This document shows, in pieces, positions 51,126 through 59,813 of a stretch of DNA of 64,000 nucleotides (the stretch's first letter is position 1; the number at the start of each line of letters is the position of its first letter). Both the position numbers and the translations under genes were made by a program. The notes beneath the pieces were generated by a model. That model did not search any database. It was not told the DNA's origin and saw only the letters and a program-made list of their open reading frames with translations. The stretch spans positions 828-64,827 of the forward strand of contig JAJQEC010000144.1 in the NCBI GenBank assembly GCA_021201815.1, in the 5' to 3' direction. The DNA comes from Candidatus Azobacteroides sp. (GTDB lineage: Bacteria; Bacteroidota; Bacteroidia; Bacteroidales; WRGA01).

Positions 51126-53402
51126 ATGATGTGTCGTGAAACTATTAAACTGCGTATAATCATTCTTTTAATGGTTATTACATGTATTTCCTGTGAGAAG
51201 AAAACAGCGCCGGAGAGGAAAACACCGGTTGATTATGTGAACCCTTATATCGGGAATATCAGCCATCTGCTGGTACCTGCTTATCCTATGGTGCACCTGC
51301 CGAACAGTATGTTGAGAATTCAGCCGTTGAGAGATGATTTTACCGGAAATAAACTCCGGGGATTACCTGTATTCCTTACAGGACACCGTACGTATCAGGC
51401 ATTTACATTTAGTCCTTTTCAGGGAGATATAACTTCGGTAAACAATGTGATTCATTATGAATACGACCATGAAATAATAAAGCCCTATCAATATAATGTT
51501 TATCTCACAAATGTCGAAGCGGAAGTTCGTTTTGCTCCTTCCCACCAGTCCGGGATCTATGAAATAGATTTCCATGGAACCGATTCTCCTTCCCTTATGG
51601 TAAGTACGACAGATGGCTGGCTGACAGCCCATGATAATGTCGTGTCCGGATGGCAGTATATCGGTGGAAAAAAGACAAAGGCTTATCTTTATATGGAAAC
51701 TCAGTTACAGCCTGTTTCTGTTACTCCTGTTCCGACCGGTAATCCATCATCACAGGTAACTGACGGGACACAACCAATGGCTGTGAAACTGGCATTTGAT
51801 CCTCAGCAAAGAAAGCTCAATATCCGTTATGGAGTCTCACTTATCAGCGAGGAACAGGCAAAGAAAAACCTATACCGGGAAATACCGGATTACGATCTGG
51901 ATGCCCTTGCCGGTAAAGGCCGGGATATCTGGAATGAAGCATTAGGTAAAATCCATGTGGAAGGACAGGAAAAAGATAAAGTTATTTTTTATACTTCTCT
52001 ATACCGGTATTATGAACGAATGATTTGTATTTCCGAAGACGGAAAGTATTACAGCGGTTTTGACGGGAACGTCCATGAAGATGACGGTATTCCTTTCTAT
52101 AATGACGACTGGCTCTGGGATACTTTCCTTGCCGCTCATCCTTTGCGGGTTATCCTGGAACCGGAGAAAGAAAACCACATGCTGCAATCTTTTGTCCGGA
52201 TGGCAGAACAAATGGAAAACTTCTGGTTACCTACTTTTCCGGAAGTCGTTGGGGATACAAGAAGAATGTTCGCGAATCATGGAATCCTTTCTATACTGGA
52301 TGGATATGAAAAAGGGTTACGGGGATTTGATCTGGAGAAAGCTTATCTGGCCGGAAAAACTTCCTTGACAGAACGAACTCTGGCGCCATGGTCAGATAAA
52401 AAGGCCGGACAACTGGAGCAGTTTTATAAAGAAAACGGGTATTTTCCTGCCCTTGCACCGGGAGAAAAAGAAACTGTCCCGGAAGTGGATGCGTGGGAAA
52501 GAAGACAGCCTGTCGCAGTTTCCCTGGGTACGGCATATGATGAATGGGGATTGGCACACCTGGCAAGGCATCTCGGAAAACAAGACGAATATGAATATTT
52601 CCTAAACAGGAGTTTCAATTACAGAAAGCTATTCCATCCGGAAACCAGGTTCTTCCATCCTAAAGATGCAAGGGGCAATTTTATCGAATCTTTTGACTAT
52701 CGCTTTTCCGGAGGATTGGGTGGACGGGATGCGTATGATGAAAATAACGGATGGGTATACCGCTGGAATGTCCAGCACAATATTTCCGACCTGATAGAGA
52801 TGATGGGTGGAAAGGAAGCTTTTGTGGATTCGCTGGAGAGCATGTATGATACGCCTCTTGGGAAAGATAAATATGTATTTTATTCCATATATCCTGACCA
52901 TACCGGAAATGTCGGGCAATTTTCCATGGCAAATGAACCCGCCCTGCATATTCCTTATCTGTACAATTATGCCGGACAACCCTGGCGAACCCAAAAACGC
53001 GTCCGTACCTTACTGGAACAGTGGTTCCGGGATGATGTGATGGGATTACCCGGTGATGAGGACGGAGGCGGATTAACTTCTTTTGTTGTTTTTTCTTCCT
53101 TAGGCTTTTATCCGGTAACCCCCGGTTTGCCTATGTATGTAATCGGTAGTCCCGTATTTGAAAAAGCCCTTGTTCAATTACCGGATAACAAAACGTTTGA
53201 AGTTATTTGTCATAATTATTCTCCCACGAATAAATACATTCAGTCAGCAAAATTCAATGGAAAAGAATGGAATAAATCCTGGTTTCCTCATGCCGAACTG
53301 ATAAAAGGCGGAACACTGGAACTGACCATGGGGAAATATCCTAATAAAGAGTGGGCGTCTTCCCCGGAAAGTGTACTGCCGTCCTTTAAGATGGGAGAGT
53401 GA
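51126..53402 (+). CDS. Divergent GH92-family lipoprotein, copy 2
   Basis: Family 92 fold, but of a different subgroup from 45039: opening TPVDYVNPYIGNISHLLVPA, then MANEPALHIPYLYNYAGQPWRTQKRVRTLL (retaining the N-E-P acid) and PGDEDGGGLTSFVVFSSLGFYPVTPG. The usual D-C-G-Q-M-S-A-W-Y signature is replaced by D-G-G-G-L-T-S-F-V, so linkage or substrate preference probably differs. Lipobox CISC. 758 aa. Close paralogue at 59814. An upstream ATG two codons in may be the alternative start. Confidence 0.88.
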   Translation: MMCRETIKLRIIILLMVITCISCEKKTAPERKTPVDYVNPYIGNISHLLVPAYPMVHLPNSMLRIQPLRDDFTGNKLRGLPVFLTGHRTYQAFTFSPFQGDITSVNNVIHYEYDHEIIKPYQYNVYLTNVEAEVRFAPSHQSGIYEIDFHGTDSPSLMVSTTDGWLTAHDNVVSGWQYIGGKKTKAYLYMETQLQPVSVTPVPTGNPSSQVTDGTQPMAVKLAFDPQQRKLNIRYGVSLISEEQAKKNLYREIPDYDLDALAGKGRDIWNEALGKIHVEGQEKDKVIFYTSLYRYYERMICISEDGKYYSGFDGNVHEDDGIPFYNDDWLWDTFLAAHPLRVILEPEKENHMLQSFVRMAEQMENFWLPTFPEVVGDTRRMFANHGILSILDGYEKGLRGFDLEKAYLAGKTSLTERTLAPWSDKKAGQLEQFYKENGYFPALAPGEKETVPEVDAWERRQPVAVSLGTAYDEWGLAHLARHLGKQDEYEYFLNRSFNYRKLFHPETRFFHPKDARGNFIESFDYRFSGGLGGRDAYDENNGWVYRWNVQHNISDLIEMMGGKEAFVDSLESMYDTPLGKDKYVFYSIYPDHTGNVGQFSMANEPALHIPYLYNYAGQPWRTQKRVRTLLEQWFRDDVMGLPGDEDGGGLTSFVVFSSLGFYPVTPGLPMYVIGSPVFEKALVQLPDNKTFEVICHNYSPTNKYIQSAKFNGKEWNKSWFPHAELIKGGTLELTMGKYPNKEWASSPESVLPSFKMGE

Positions 53403-53790
53403 AAATATAACTGATGGATGCAGGAATATATTTCAGGTTGTTTTTAACCTGCCTTGTCTAAGCGGATTACAAACCCGCTTAGACAGACCTTAATTACCCG
53501 TTGTTGAATTTTAAATTTCAAAAAGTTACGGCAGGGTTGAAATCTTCCGATGTCCGCAAGGATTTGTAATCCGAGCCGTTCGGCCACCTGATAGAATAAT
53601 GTAATAGAGAATACATGGATAATGTTTAATCTAAGAAGAAAGTAAACTAAAAGAATGTACTTACAAATTGAAAACGGAGGTTATAAATCCCCTGAGATGA
53701 GTCTTTTTCTATATTTCGGGGCGGATTTAGCTAATGCTGCACACTGTTTGACTCTGTGGTGAGTATTTTCACTATAAATGAGATGCGCAC
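53403..53790. other. Intergenic region with palindromic repeats
   Basis: No gene seen. A perfect 10-bp hairpin (GTCTAAGCGG at 53456-53465, CCGCTTAGAC at 53475-53484) and a GGATT-TGT-AATCC hairpin near 53560-53572 are REP-like. Confidence 0.5.
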
Positions 53791-53847
53791 AACTCTTCCC
53801 TTCCTGGAAGGGAAGTCCCTTTTTGCTTGCAAAAAGGGGTAGGGTTA
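53791..53847 (+). repeat. Double-hairpin repeat, complete copy
   Basis: CTTCCCTTC / GAAGGGAAG (53795-53803, 53807-53815) and CCCTTTTTGC / GCAAAAAGGG (53817-53826, 53829-53838), then GGTAGGGTT. Same layout as 33922 and 34050 with different but paired stem bases. Confidence 0.75.
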
Positions 53848-53983
53848 ACCCAAGTTTATAAACTTGGCAAATAGAATGTAGAACATATAGAAAGATTAGT
53901 TTATCTCCACAAATCAGAAACAACAAACTCGTTAGCAAAATCAATATCTATATAACAATAACACCTGTATAATACACACCACC

Positions 53984-56149
53984 ATGAAAAAAGCAGTGAT
54001 CCTTTTACCCTTTCTCTTCTTCCTGATAACCACTATATCCTCTCAAGCCTACATCCGTATTTCTACAGAAAAGATAGACCTTATATTAAAAGTGTCTTCC
54101 AATAACAGGGTGTATCAATCCTACCTGGGAAGCCGGCTGCAACATCCGGAAGAATTGCAAACCCTCACCCGTGCTACGGACAGGGATGTCTGGGAAGCAT
54201 ACCCTGTCTCAGGAGGAGAAGACTTCTTTGAGCCTGCATTTGCCATTCGCCACCATGATGGAAATATGACCTCCTTCCTGTATTATGTCTCTCATGAAGT
54301 CCGGCAGACGGAACCCGGTGTTGCGGAAACCATTATTGACCTGGCTGATAACCGGTATCCGGTGAATGTCCGGTTGCATTATGTCAGCTACGCAAAAGAA
54401 AATATCATTAAAACATGGAGTGAAATTACACACCAGGAAAAGAAGCCTGTTACCATAAGCCAGTATGCTTCCGGCATGTTATACTTCCAGGCAAACCGTT
54501 ATTACCTGACGGAATTCAGTGGAAACTGGGCGCAGGAAGCTCAGATGAGTACACAAGAACTGCTGTTCGGAAAAAAGGTTATTGATTCTAAGCTGGGTAC
54601 CCGCGCGGCTATCCAAGCAAACCCCTATTTCCAGATAGGCCTGGACCAACCGGCCTCCCTGAACCAAGGAAAAGTATTGATGGGAACACTGGGCTGGACC
54701 GGTAATTTCCGGTTTACCTTTGAAGTGGATAATAAAAGGAACCTCCGGGTGATTTCCGGCATTAATCCCTACGCTTCCGATTACCTCCTGAAACCGGGAG
54801 AAGTCTTTACAACCCCGGAATTTATCTTTACCCTCAGTGAAACCGGAACAGGGGAAGCTACCCGCAACTTCCATGCATGGGCACGCAACTACCAGATCAA
54901 AGACGGAAAAGGAGACCGCCTGACATTACTCAACAACTGGGAAGCTACCTTTTTTGACTTTGATGAAAATAAACTGGAAAACCTGATGCAGGAAGCTGCA
55001 CAACTGGGCGTAGATATGTTCCTGCTGGATGATGGCTGGTTCGGAAACAAATATCCCCGCGTAGATGACCGCGCCGGCCTCAGCGACTGGGAAGTAATGA
55101 AAAGTAAATTGCCGGGAGGCGTGCCTTACCTGGTAAAGACAGCAAAAGAGAAAGGGGTAAAGTTTGGTATCTGGATTGAGCCGGAAATGGTAAATCCGCA
55201 AAGCGAACTCTTTGAGAAGCACCCGGACTGGGCCATCCGCCTGCCCGGCCGGGAAACTTACTACGAACGTAGCCAGCTGGCCCTGGATATGAGCAACCCC
55301 GAAGTGCAGGACTTTGTCTTTGGGGTGGTAGACAACCTGATGAAAGAAAACCCGGACCTTGCCTACTTTAAATGGGATTGCAACAGCCCCATCACCAATA
55401 TTTATTCCCCTTACCTGAAAGAAAAGCAAAATCACCTTTATATCGAACATACCCGGGGGGTATATAATGTATTTAAACGGATAAAAGAGAATTACCCACA
55501 TCTCCCTATGATGCTCTGCTCCAGTGGGGGAGGGCGGTGTGACTTTGAAGCCCTGAAATATTTCACTGAGTTCTGGTGCAGCGATAATACGGACCCGGTA
55601 GCCCGCCTGTATATCCAATGGGGTTTCTCGCAGTTTATCCCGGTAAAAGCTATGGCTGCCCATGTGACGGAACAAAACCACACGGCCAGCATTAAGTTCC
55701 GGACGGATGTAGCCATGATGTGTAAATTCGGATTCGATATCGACCTCAATAAACTCACCGGGGAAGAAAGGGAGTTCTGCCGCATGGCCGTGAATAATTA
55801 TCACCGACTGAAAAAAACTATCCTGGATGGGGAGATGTATCATCTGGTATCTCCTTATGAAGGCGATCATACTTCAGTTATGTTTACAACACCCGGAAAA
55901 GAAAAGGCGGTCCTGTATGCCTATGATATTTTCCCGAAAAGGGAAGACAGTGTATTGCCTGTCAAACTACAGGGACTGGATCCGGCTAAAAAATACAAGG
56001 TGGAAGAGATCAACCTGATGCCCGGTGTTTCCTCCAACCTGAAAGCAAACAACCGGATCTTTTCCGGAGATTACCTGATGAAGATAGGGCTGGAAGTATT
56101 TACCACACAGCGTATGCATAGCCGGATTATTGAAATTACAGCCTTATAG
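53984..56149 (+). CDS. GH36 alpha-galactosidase, secreted
   Basis: Removes terminal alpha-galactose. Signal peptide about 1-21 (ends ISSQA). Beta-sandwich N-domain to about 310, TIM barrel from LLNNWEATFFDFDENKL, with FLLDDGWFG, IEPEMVNP, nucleophile Asp465 in FKWDCNSP, substrate loop CSSGGGRCDFEALKY, and acid/base Asp534 in WCSDNTDP. The spacing of 69 residues between the two aspartates fits the family. C-terminal beta domain to 721. Full length and intact. Confidence 0.95.
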   Translation: MKKAVILLPFLFFLITTISSQAYIRISTEKIDLILKVSSNNRVYQSYLGSRLQHPEELQTLTRATDRDVWEAYPVSGGEDFFEPAFAIRHHDGNMTSFLYYVSHEVRQTEPGVAETIIDLADNRYPVNVRLHYVSYAKENIIKTWSEITHQEKKPVTISQYASGMLYFQANRYYLTEFSGNWAQEAQMSTQELLFGKKVIDSKLGTRAAIQANPYFQIGLDQPASLNQGKVLMGTLGWTGNFRFTFEVDNKRNLRVISGINPYASDYLLKPGEVFTTPEFIFTLSETGTGEATRNFHAWARNYQIKDGKGDRLTLLNNWEATFFDFDENKLENLMQEAAQLGVDMFLLDDGWFGNKYPRVDDRAGLSDWEVMKSKLPGGVPYLVKTAKEKGVKFGIWIEPEMVNPQSELFEKHPDWAIRLPGRETYYERSQLALDMSNPEVQDFVFGVVDNLMKENPDLAYFKWDCNSPITNIYSPYLKEKQNHLYIEHTRGVYNVFKRIKENYPHLPMMLCSSGGGRCDFEALKYFTEFWCSDNTDPVARLYIQWGFSQFIPVKAMAAHVTEQNHTASIKFRTDVAMMCKFGFDIDLNKLTGEEREFCRMAVNNYHRLKKTILDGEMYHLVSPYEGDHTSVMFTTPGKEKAVLYAYDIFPKREDSVLPVKLQGLDPAKKYKVEEINLMPGVSSNLKANNRIFSGDYLMKIGLEVFTTQRMHSRIIEITAL

Positions 56150-56179
56150 CTTTTTTATTTATTTCCTGATCCGTGCAGA

Positions 56180-56669
56180 TTGGGAAAACCCTTAGCTTTA
56201 AAGCAGATACCCTGCACAAACAAGCGCTGGATGTATACCGTAAATACCTATTTCTTCCGATACTTATTGGGTTGCAGGAAGGATGAGGAACGGGAGAATT
56301 CAGGTAGCGAACGATCCGGGTTTCCGCGATTCGTTAACTATGTATGTAAATACGGTGCATCTTACCCAGTCCATTGACTTTATACCGGATACCCTTTCGC
56401 GCGAATACGTAGGAGTTACTTGCTACTTGGTTTCTCAGGGTTATCCCGGAGGAGTAGGTGCTTCTAAAGTGTATGCTGTCGTACCGGTTTTTATACTTGT
56501 TGTAAGAAAGATCGGAAAGAAAATCTGTCTGCTTCCTGTATTAAAAAGTAATTCATTAAAAAGAATATACTCTGATATGATAATGAATTTAAACCTATTT
56601 GAGCTTTTAGTAATAATAGGAGGTATTGCGGTTATTATCTTTGTTCTAAAATATATATTAAATAAATAA
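56180..56669 (+). pseudogene. Possible decayed coding remnant, unidentified
   Basis: Two overlapping frames (56180-56377 and 56283-56669) read through the same stretch without a signal peptide or recognised domain. The second ends in a single hydrophobic helix (LFELLVIIGGIAVIIFVLKYIL) that could alternatively be a separate ~30-aa membrane peptide from ATG 56577. Frame changes and lack of a ribosome-site context suggest decay. Could be no gene at all. Confidence 0.25.
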
Positions 56670-56690
56670 AGAAAGAAAAAGTAAAAGTAC

Positions 56691-56723
56691 AGGATACTTA
56701 GTTTACTGATAATTAAGTATCCT
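56691..56723 (+). terminator. 10-bp hairpin before the broken beta-propeller gene
   Basis: AGGATACTTA (56691-56700) pairs perfectly with TAAGTATCCT (56714-56723), loop 13 nt. Confidence 0.45.
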
Positions 56724-56739
56724 CTAACCATAAATTAAG

Positions 56740-57467
56740 ATGAGAAATAGATTCCTTTTCTTTTGTATAGGTCTTTTCTTTTTTTCTTTTTTTGCTTGTA
56801 ACCCTGAAAAAAAAGAGAAAATATTCCGGGGAATGTCCTTTCCGGTATGGTTACCACCATTGATTTGTCTCCCGAAAAAAACAAAAAAATAATCCTTTCG
56901 GAAATTATACAAACAATAGATGTCATTCCCCTTAAAATTTCGGACCAGTTACTTATTGGAGGTATTTCCAAAATAGCAGTCGATGAAAATTGTTTTTTCA
57001 TTTTAAATGAATATGATAAGTTGGTGTATGTATTTGATAAAGAAGGCCGGTTCCTGAATAAAATAGGTGCACGTGGAAATGGGCCCGGAGAAGTGCAATT
57101 TTCTCAATGTTTTGCTATGGACAAGCTTCGGAAAGAAGTGTGGTTGGCAGATAATCACCTGTTTCTGAAGAAATATGATTACAACGGAAATTTCAGGGAA
57201 CAGGAAAGATTCTCCTTATTTTATAAAGATTTCCATATCGGTTCAACCGGAGAAAAGTATTTTCATGCTTCAAAGATGACGAACTTCAAACCCAACGGAG
57301 ACCCTGGTTGTTGGAATCTTTTTGTGTCGGATCTTTCGGACCAGTTGGTTACTTATTTCCGCCGGTCTTATGTAGGAATTTTAAAAAAAGATATCCTATA
57401 CTATCAACCCCAGACTCTTCTATCCATCTGTCCCTTCTCTTTTTTTCTAAAGGTTTCAAAGCGTTAA
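56740..57467 (+). pseudogene. Frameshifted and truncated 6-bladed beta-propeller lipoprotein
   Basis: ATG 56740 starts a good lipoprotein signal (SFFACNPEK), but that frame stops after 50 codons. The continuation is in the -1 frame: from about 56811 it reads KRENIPGNVLSGMVTTIDLS and on into ISDQLLIGGISKIAVDENCF and KIGARGNGPGEVQFSQ, typical first blades of the 6-bladed beta-propeller family. The break falls at a run of eight A (56807-56814). The protein also ends early at about 230 residues where family members reach ~370-400. Two lesions argue for a pseudogene rather than programmed frameshifting, although an A-run slippage or a sequencing error cannot be excluded for the first. Confidence 0.75.
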
Positions 57468-57499
57468 AAAAGATTTATTTTTTCATAATATTTCTCCTG

Positions 57500-57544
57500 T
57501 TAAGGAGCAGTTAAGACAGGGTTAATAGAAGGACCGTTTATTTG
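57500..57544 (+). promoter_or_regulatory. Promoter with three TTAA half-sites at 11-bp spacing before DUF1080-oxidoreductase-GH92
   Basis: TTAA at 57500, 57511 and 57522, each preceded by G. TTTATTTG (57537-57544) starts 15 bp after the last TTAA; its second base departs from TAnnTTTG. Same geometry as 9321 and 44900. About 170 bp before the ATG at 57715. Confidence 0.65.
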
Positions 57545-57714
57545 TATTGCTTTTTCGAAGCCCTTTGCATAGAAATACAGAAGAATAAGAATTGCCCGTC
57601 GGGACAAATCTATTCCGGCAGGTAAAAATACAAAAGACACTTATTTCTTATAAAGCTTATGAAAAAGAATTCCTGTTTTTTGTTGAAGAATATAATTACC
57701 ATAAATTCTATATC

Positions 57715-58443
57715 ATGAAAAAAAAAACCTTACTTATTCTGTTCTCATTCTCCTTTCTTTGTCTCCGGGCACAAACTGATCCGAAACAAACAGAGTGGTA
57801 TTATCCGGAACCCTTAAAGGTCTCGCCGGGAAATGTGCCGGGTGCTCCCCCTTCTGATGCCATTATCCTGTTTGACGGAAAAGACCTCTCTATGTGGGAA
57901 ACCAATCATAAAGAAGACGTAAAATGGAAAATTGTAAACGGAGCACTCACAGTTGTTCCGGGAACCGGTGAAATATTCACGAAAGAATATTTCGGAGATT
58001 GCCAGTTACACATTGAGTTTAAATCTCCGGCACCTGAGAAATACAACGGACAGGATAGGGGAAATAGTGGTATTTTCCTTCAAAGCCGTTATGAAATTCA
58101 GGTGTTAGACGGAGACAATAATCCTACCTATGTAAACGGAATGGTAGGGAGTGTCTATAAGCAGCAGGCACCTCTGGTAAATGCGTATACTAAAAACGGC
58201 GAATGGCAGGTTTATGATATCTATTTTAAAGCTCCCTGTTTCGGCACGGGAGGGAAACTGGAATCTCCCGCCATGGTTACGGTAGTACTCAATGGGATTG
58301 TTGTACAGAACAATTATATTCTAAAAGGAAATACGCCGTATATCGGTTTCCCGGAATATACTCCTCACGGACGTTTACCTCTTATGTTACAGGATCATGG
58401 AACGGAAGTTGCCTTCCGGAATATCTGGATACGGGAACTTTAA
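57715..58443 (+). CDS. DUF1080 secreted protein (3-keto-glycoside hydrolase-like), copy 2
   Basis: Start at ATG 57715 (242 aa) begins a signal peptide (ends LCLRAQ); the longer frame from 57592 has none. DUF1080 motifs: AIILFDGKDLSMWETN, WKIVNGALTVVPGTG, DRGNSGIFLQSRYEIQVLD, LMLQDHGTEVAFRNIWIREL. The family is known for hydrolysing 3-keto-disaccharides. It sits 11 bp before the Gfo/Idh/MocA oxidoreductase, so the two are almost certainly co-transcribed and functionally linked. Confidence 0.88.
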   Translation: MKKKTLLILFSFSFLCLRAQTDPKQTEWYYPEPLKVSPGNVPGAPPSDAIILFDGKDLSMWETNHKEDVKWKIVNGALTVVPGTGEIFTKEYFGDCQLHIEFKSPAPEKYNGQDRGNSGIFLQSRYEIQVLDGDNNPTYVNGMVGSVYKQQAPLVNAYTKNGEWQVYDIYFKAPCFGTGGKLESPAMVTVVLNGIVVQNNYILKGNTPYIGFPEYTPHGRLPLMLQDHGTEVAFRNIWIREL

Positions 58444-58454
58444 TAAAAAAGACA

Positions 58455-59750
58455 ATGGATAGAAGAAGTTTCTTAAAATCAGGATCCATGCTTGCTGCAA
58501 GCCTTATGGTTCCTTCTGCTCTTTCTGCTAAACCTTTCCATTCGGGTGCCAATGATACGATTCGGTTCGGATTGATCGGATGCAACAGCATGGGATTTGC
58601 AAATCTGGAGAATTTCCTGTCGGTAGGCAACTGCGTGTGTGTAGCGTTAAGTGATATCGACCAACAGGTCCTTGACAGGCGTGCAGCAGATGTGGAAGCA
58701 TTACAGAAAAAGAAACCGGATATTTATAAAGACTACCGGAAACTTCTGGAGCGTAAAGATATTGATGTCGTAATTATCGGTACCCCTGATCACTGGCATT
58801 GTCTCCAGTTTGTAGATGCCTGTGCGGCGGAAAAAGATGTATATGTAGAAAAACCCATTGCAAATAGTATTGCCGAATGTGAAGCTATGGTAGCAGCAGC
58901 GGCACGATATAACCGGGTGGTACAGGTTGGCCAGCAGCAACGAAGCGGCACGCTCTGGAAAGAAATGAAAACCTACCTTGATTCCGGGAAACTGGGAAAC
59001 ATCGGGCGCGTTCATGTGTGGGCAAACTTCAATTATGCAGTTCTTCCTCCTCCGGTGCCGGATACTGCTATTCCTCCGGGGGTAGATTATGAAATGTGGT
59101 TAGGACCGGCTCCTTTGCGGGACTTTAATCCTCAACGCTTCCATGGTTCCTGGCGGATGTTCTGGGATTATGGCGGTGGATTGGTAACAGACTGGGGTGT
59201 CCATCTGCTGGATATGGGATTGTGGGGAATGAATGTAAATACCCTGCCTGAAACGGTAAGTGCTGCCGGAGGAAATTTCTATTATCTCGAAGGAGCCCAG
59301 GAAACCCTGGATACCTTGTCTGTTAATTACCGTTTCCGGAATTTTATTATGACCTGGGAAAATAATGCCGGAGTGGAATCCGGTCCTTACGGGAAAAATT
59401 ACGGCTTACTTTTTAAAGGTACCAATGGTACATTGGTGGCTAACAGGGAGGGCTGGCAGGTATATCCCGAAGGAAATAAAATAGAAGAGCGGTCGGTTTC
59501 CCCTGATCATCAGGATGGAAAAAATCATGCTGCCGATTTTCTTCAATGTGTAAGAAACAGAAATAAAGAGACGGCCTGTACAATTGAAAACGGAAGTCTG
59601 TGTGCCTCTATGGCACAATTAGGAAATATCTCCGCACGGCTGGGGGGTGTTGCCCTGCATTATGATACTAAAAACAAAATATTCGGCGATGCATCGGCCG
59701 ATAATTTTCTGAAGCCACTCTATCGGTCTCCATGGAGATTCCCGGAATAA
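58455..59750 (+). CDS. Tat-exported Gfo/Idh/MocA-family oxidoreductase
   Basis: NAD(P)-dependent sugar/glycoside oxidoreductase. N-terminus DRRSFLKSG is a canonical twin-arginine signal (export of a folded, cofactor-loaded protein), followed by the Rossmann segment FGLIGCNSMG (about 38-47) and the family motif EKPIANSIAECEAM (Glu132, Lys133, Pro134), VVQVGQQQR and the C-terminal barrel (WDYGGGLVTDWGVHLLDMGLWG). With DUF1080 11 bp upstream it fits a periplasmic oxidise-then-hydrolyse route (3-keto-glycoside formation). The exact sugar is unknown. 431 aa, full length. Confidence 0.92.
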   Translation: MDRRSFLKSGSMLAASLMVPSALSAKPFHSGANDTIRFGLIGCNSMGFANLENFLSVGNCVCVALSDIDQQVLDRRAADVEALQKKKPDIYKDYRKLLERKDIDVVIIGTPDHWHCLQFVDACAAEKDVYVEKPIANSIAECEAMVAAAARYNRVVQVGQQQRSGTLWKEMKTYLDSGKLGNIGRVHVWANFNYAVLPPPVPDTAIPPGVDYEMWLGPAPLRDFNPQRFHGSWRMFWDYGGGLVTDWGVHLLDMGLWGMNVNTLPETVSAAGGNFYYLEGAQETLDTLSVNYRFRNFIMTWENNAGVESGPYGKNYGLLFKGTNGTLVANREGWQVYPEGNKIEERSVSPDHQDGKNHAADFLQCVRNRNKETACTIENGSLCASMAQLGNISARLGGVALHYDTKNKIFGDASADNFLKPLYRSPWRFPE

Positions 59751-59813
59751 TCCCGGATATGCTTCGATACCTATAAATACTTTATTGGATGTAGAATGCA
59801 CTGAAAATAGCAA

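Noticed and set aside
56807-56814. Programmed -1 frameshift at the A8 run of the beta-propeller gene
   Set aside because: The slippery sequence is plausible, but no downstream stimulatory structure is visible and the gene is also truncated at its 3' end, so decay is simpler.
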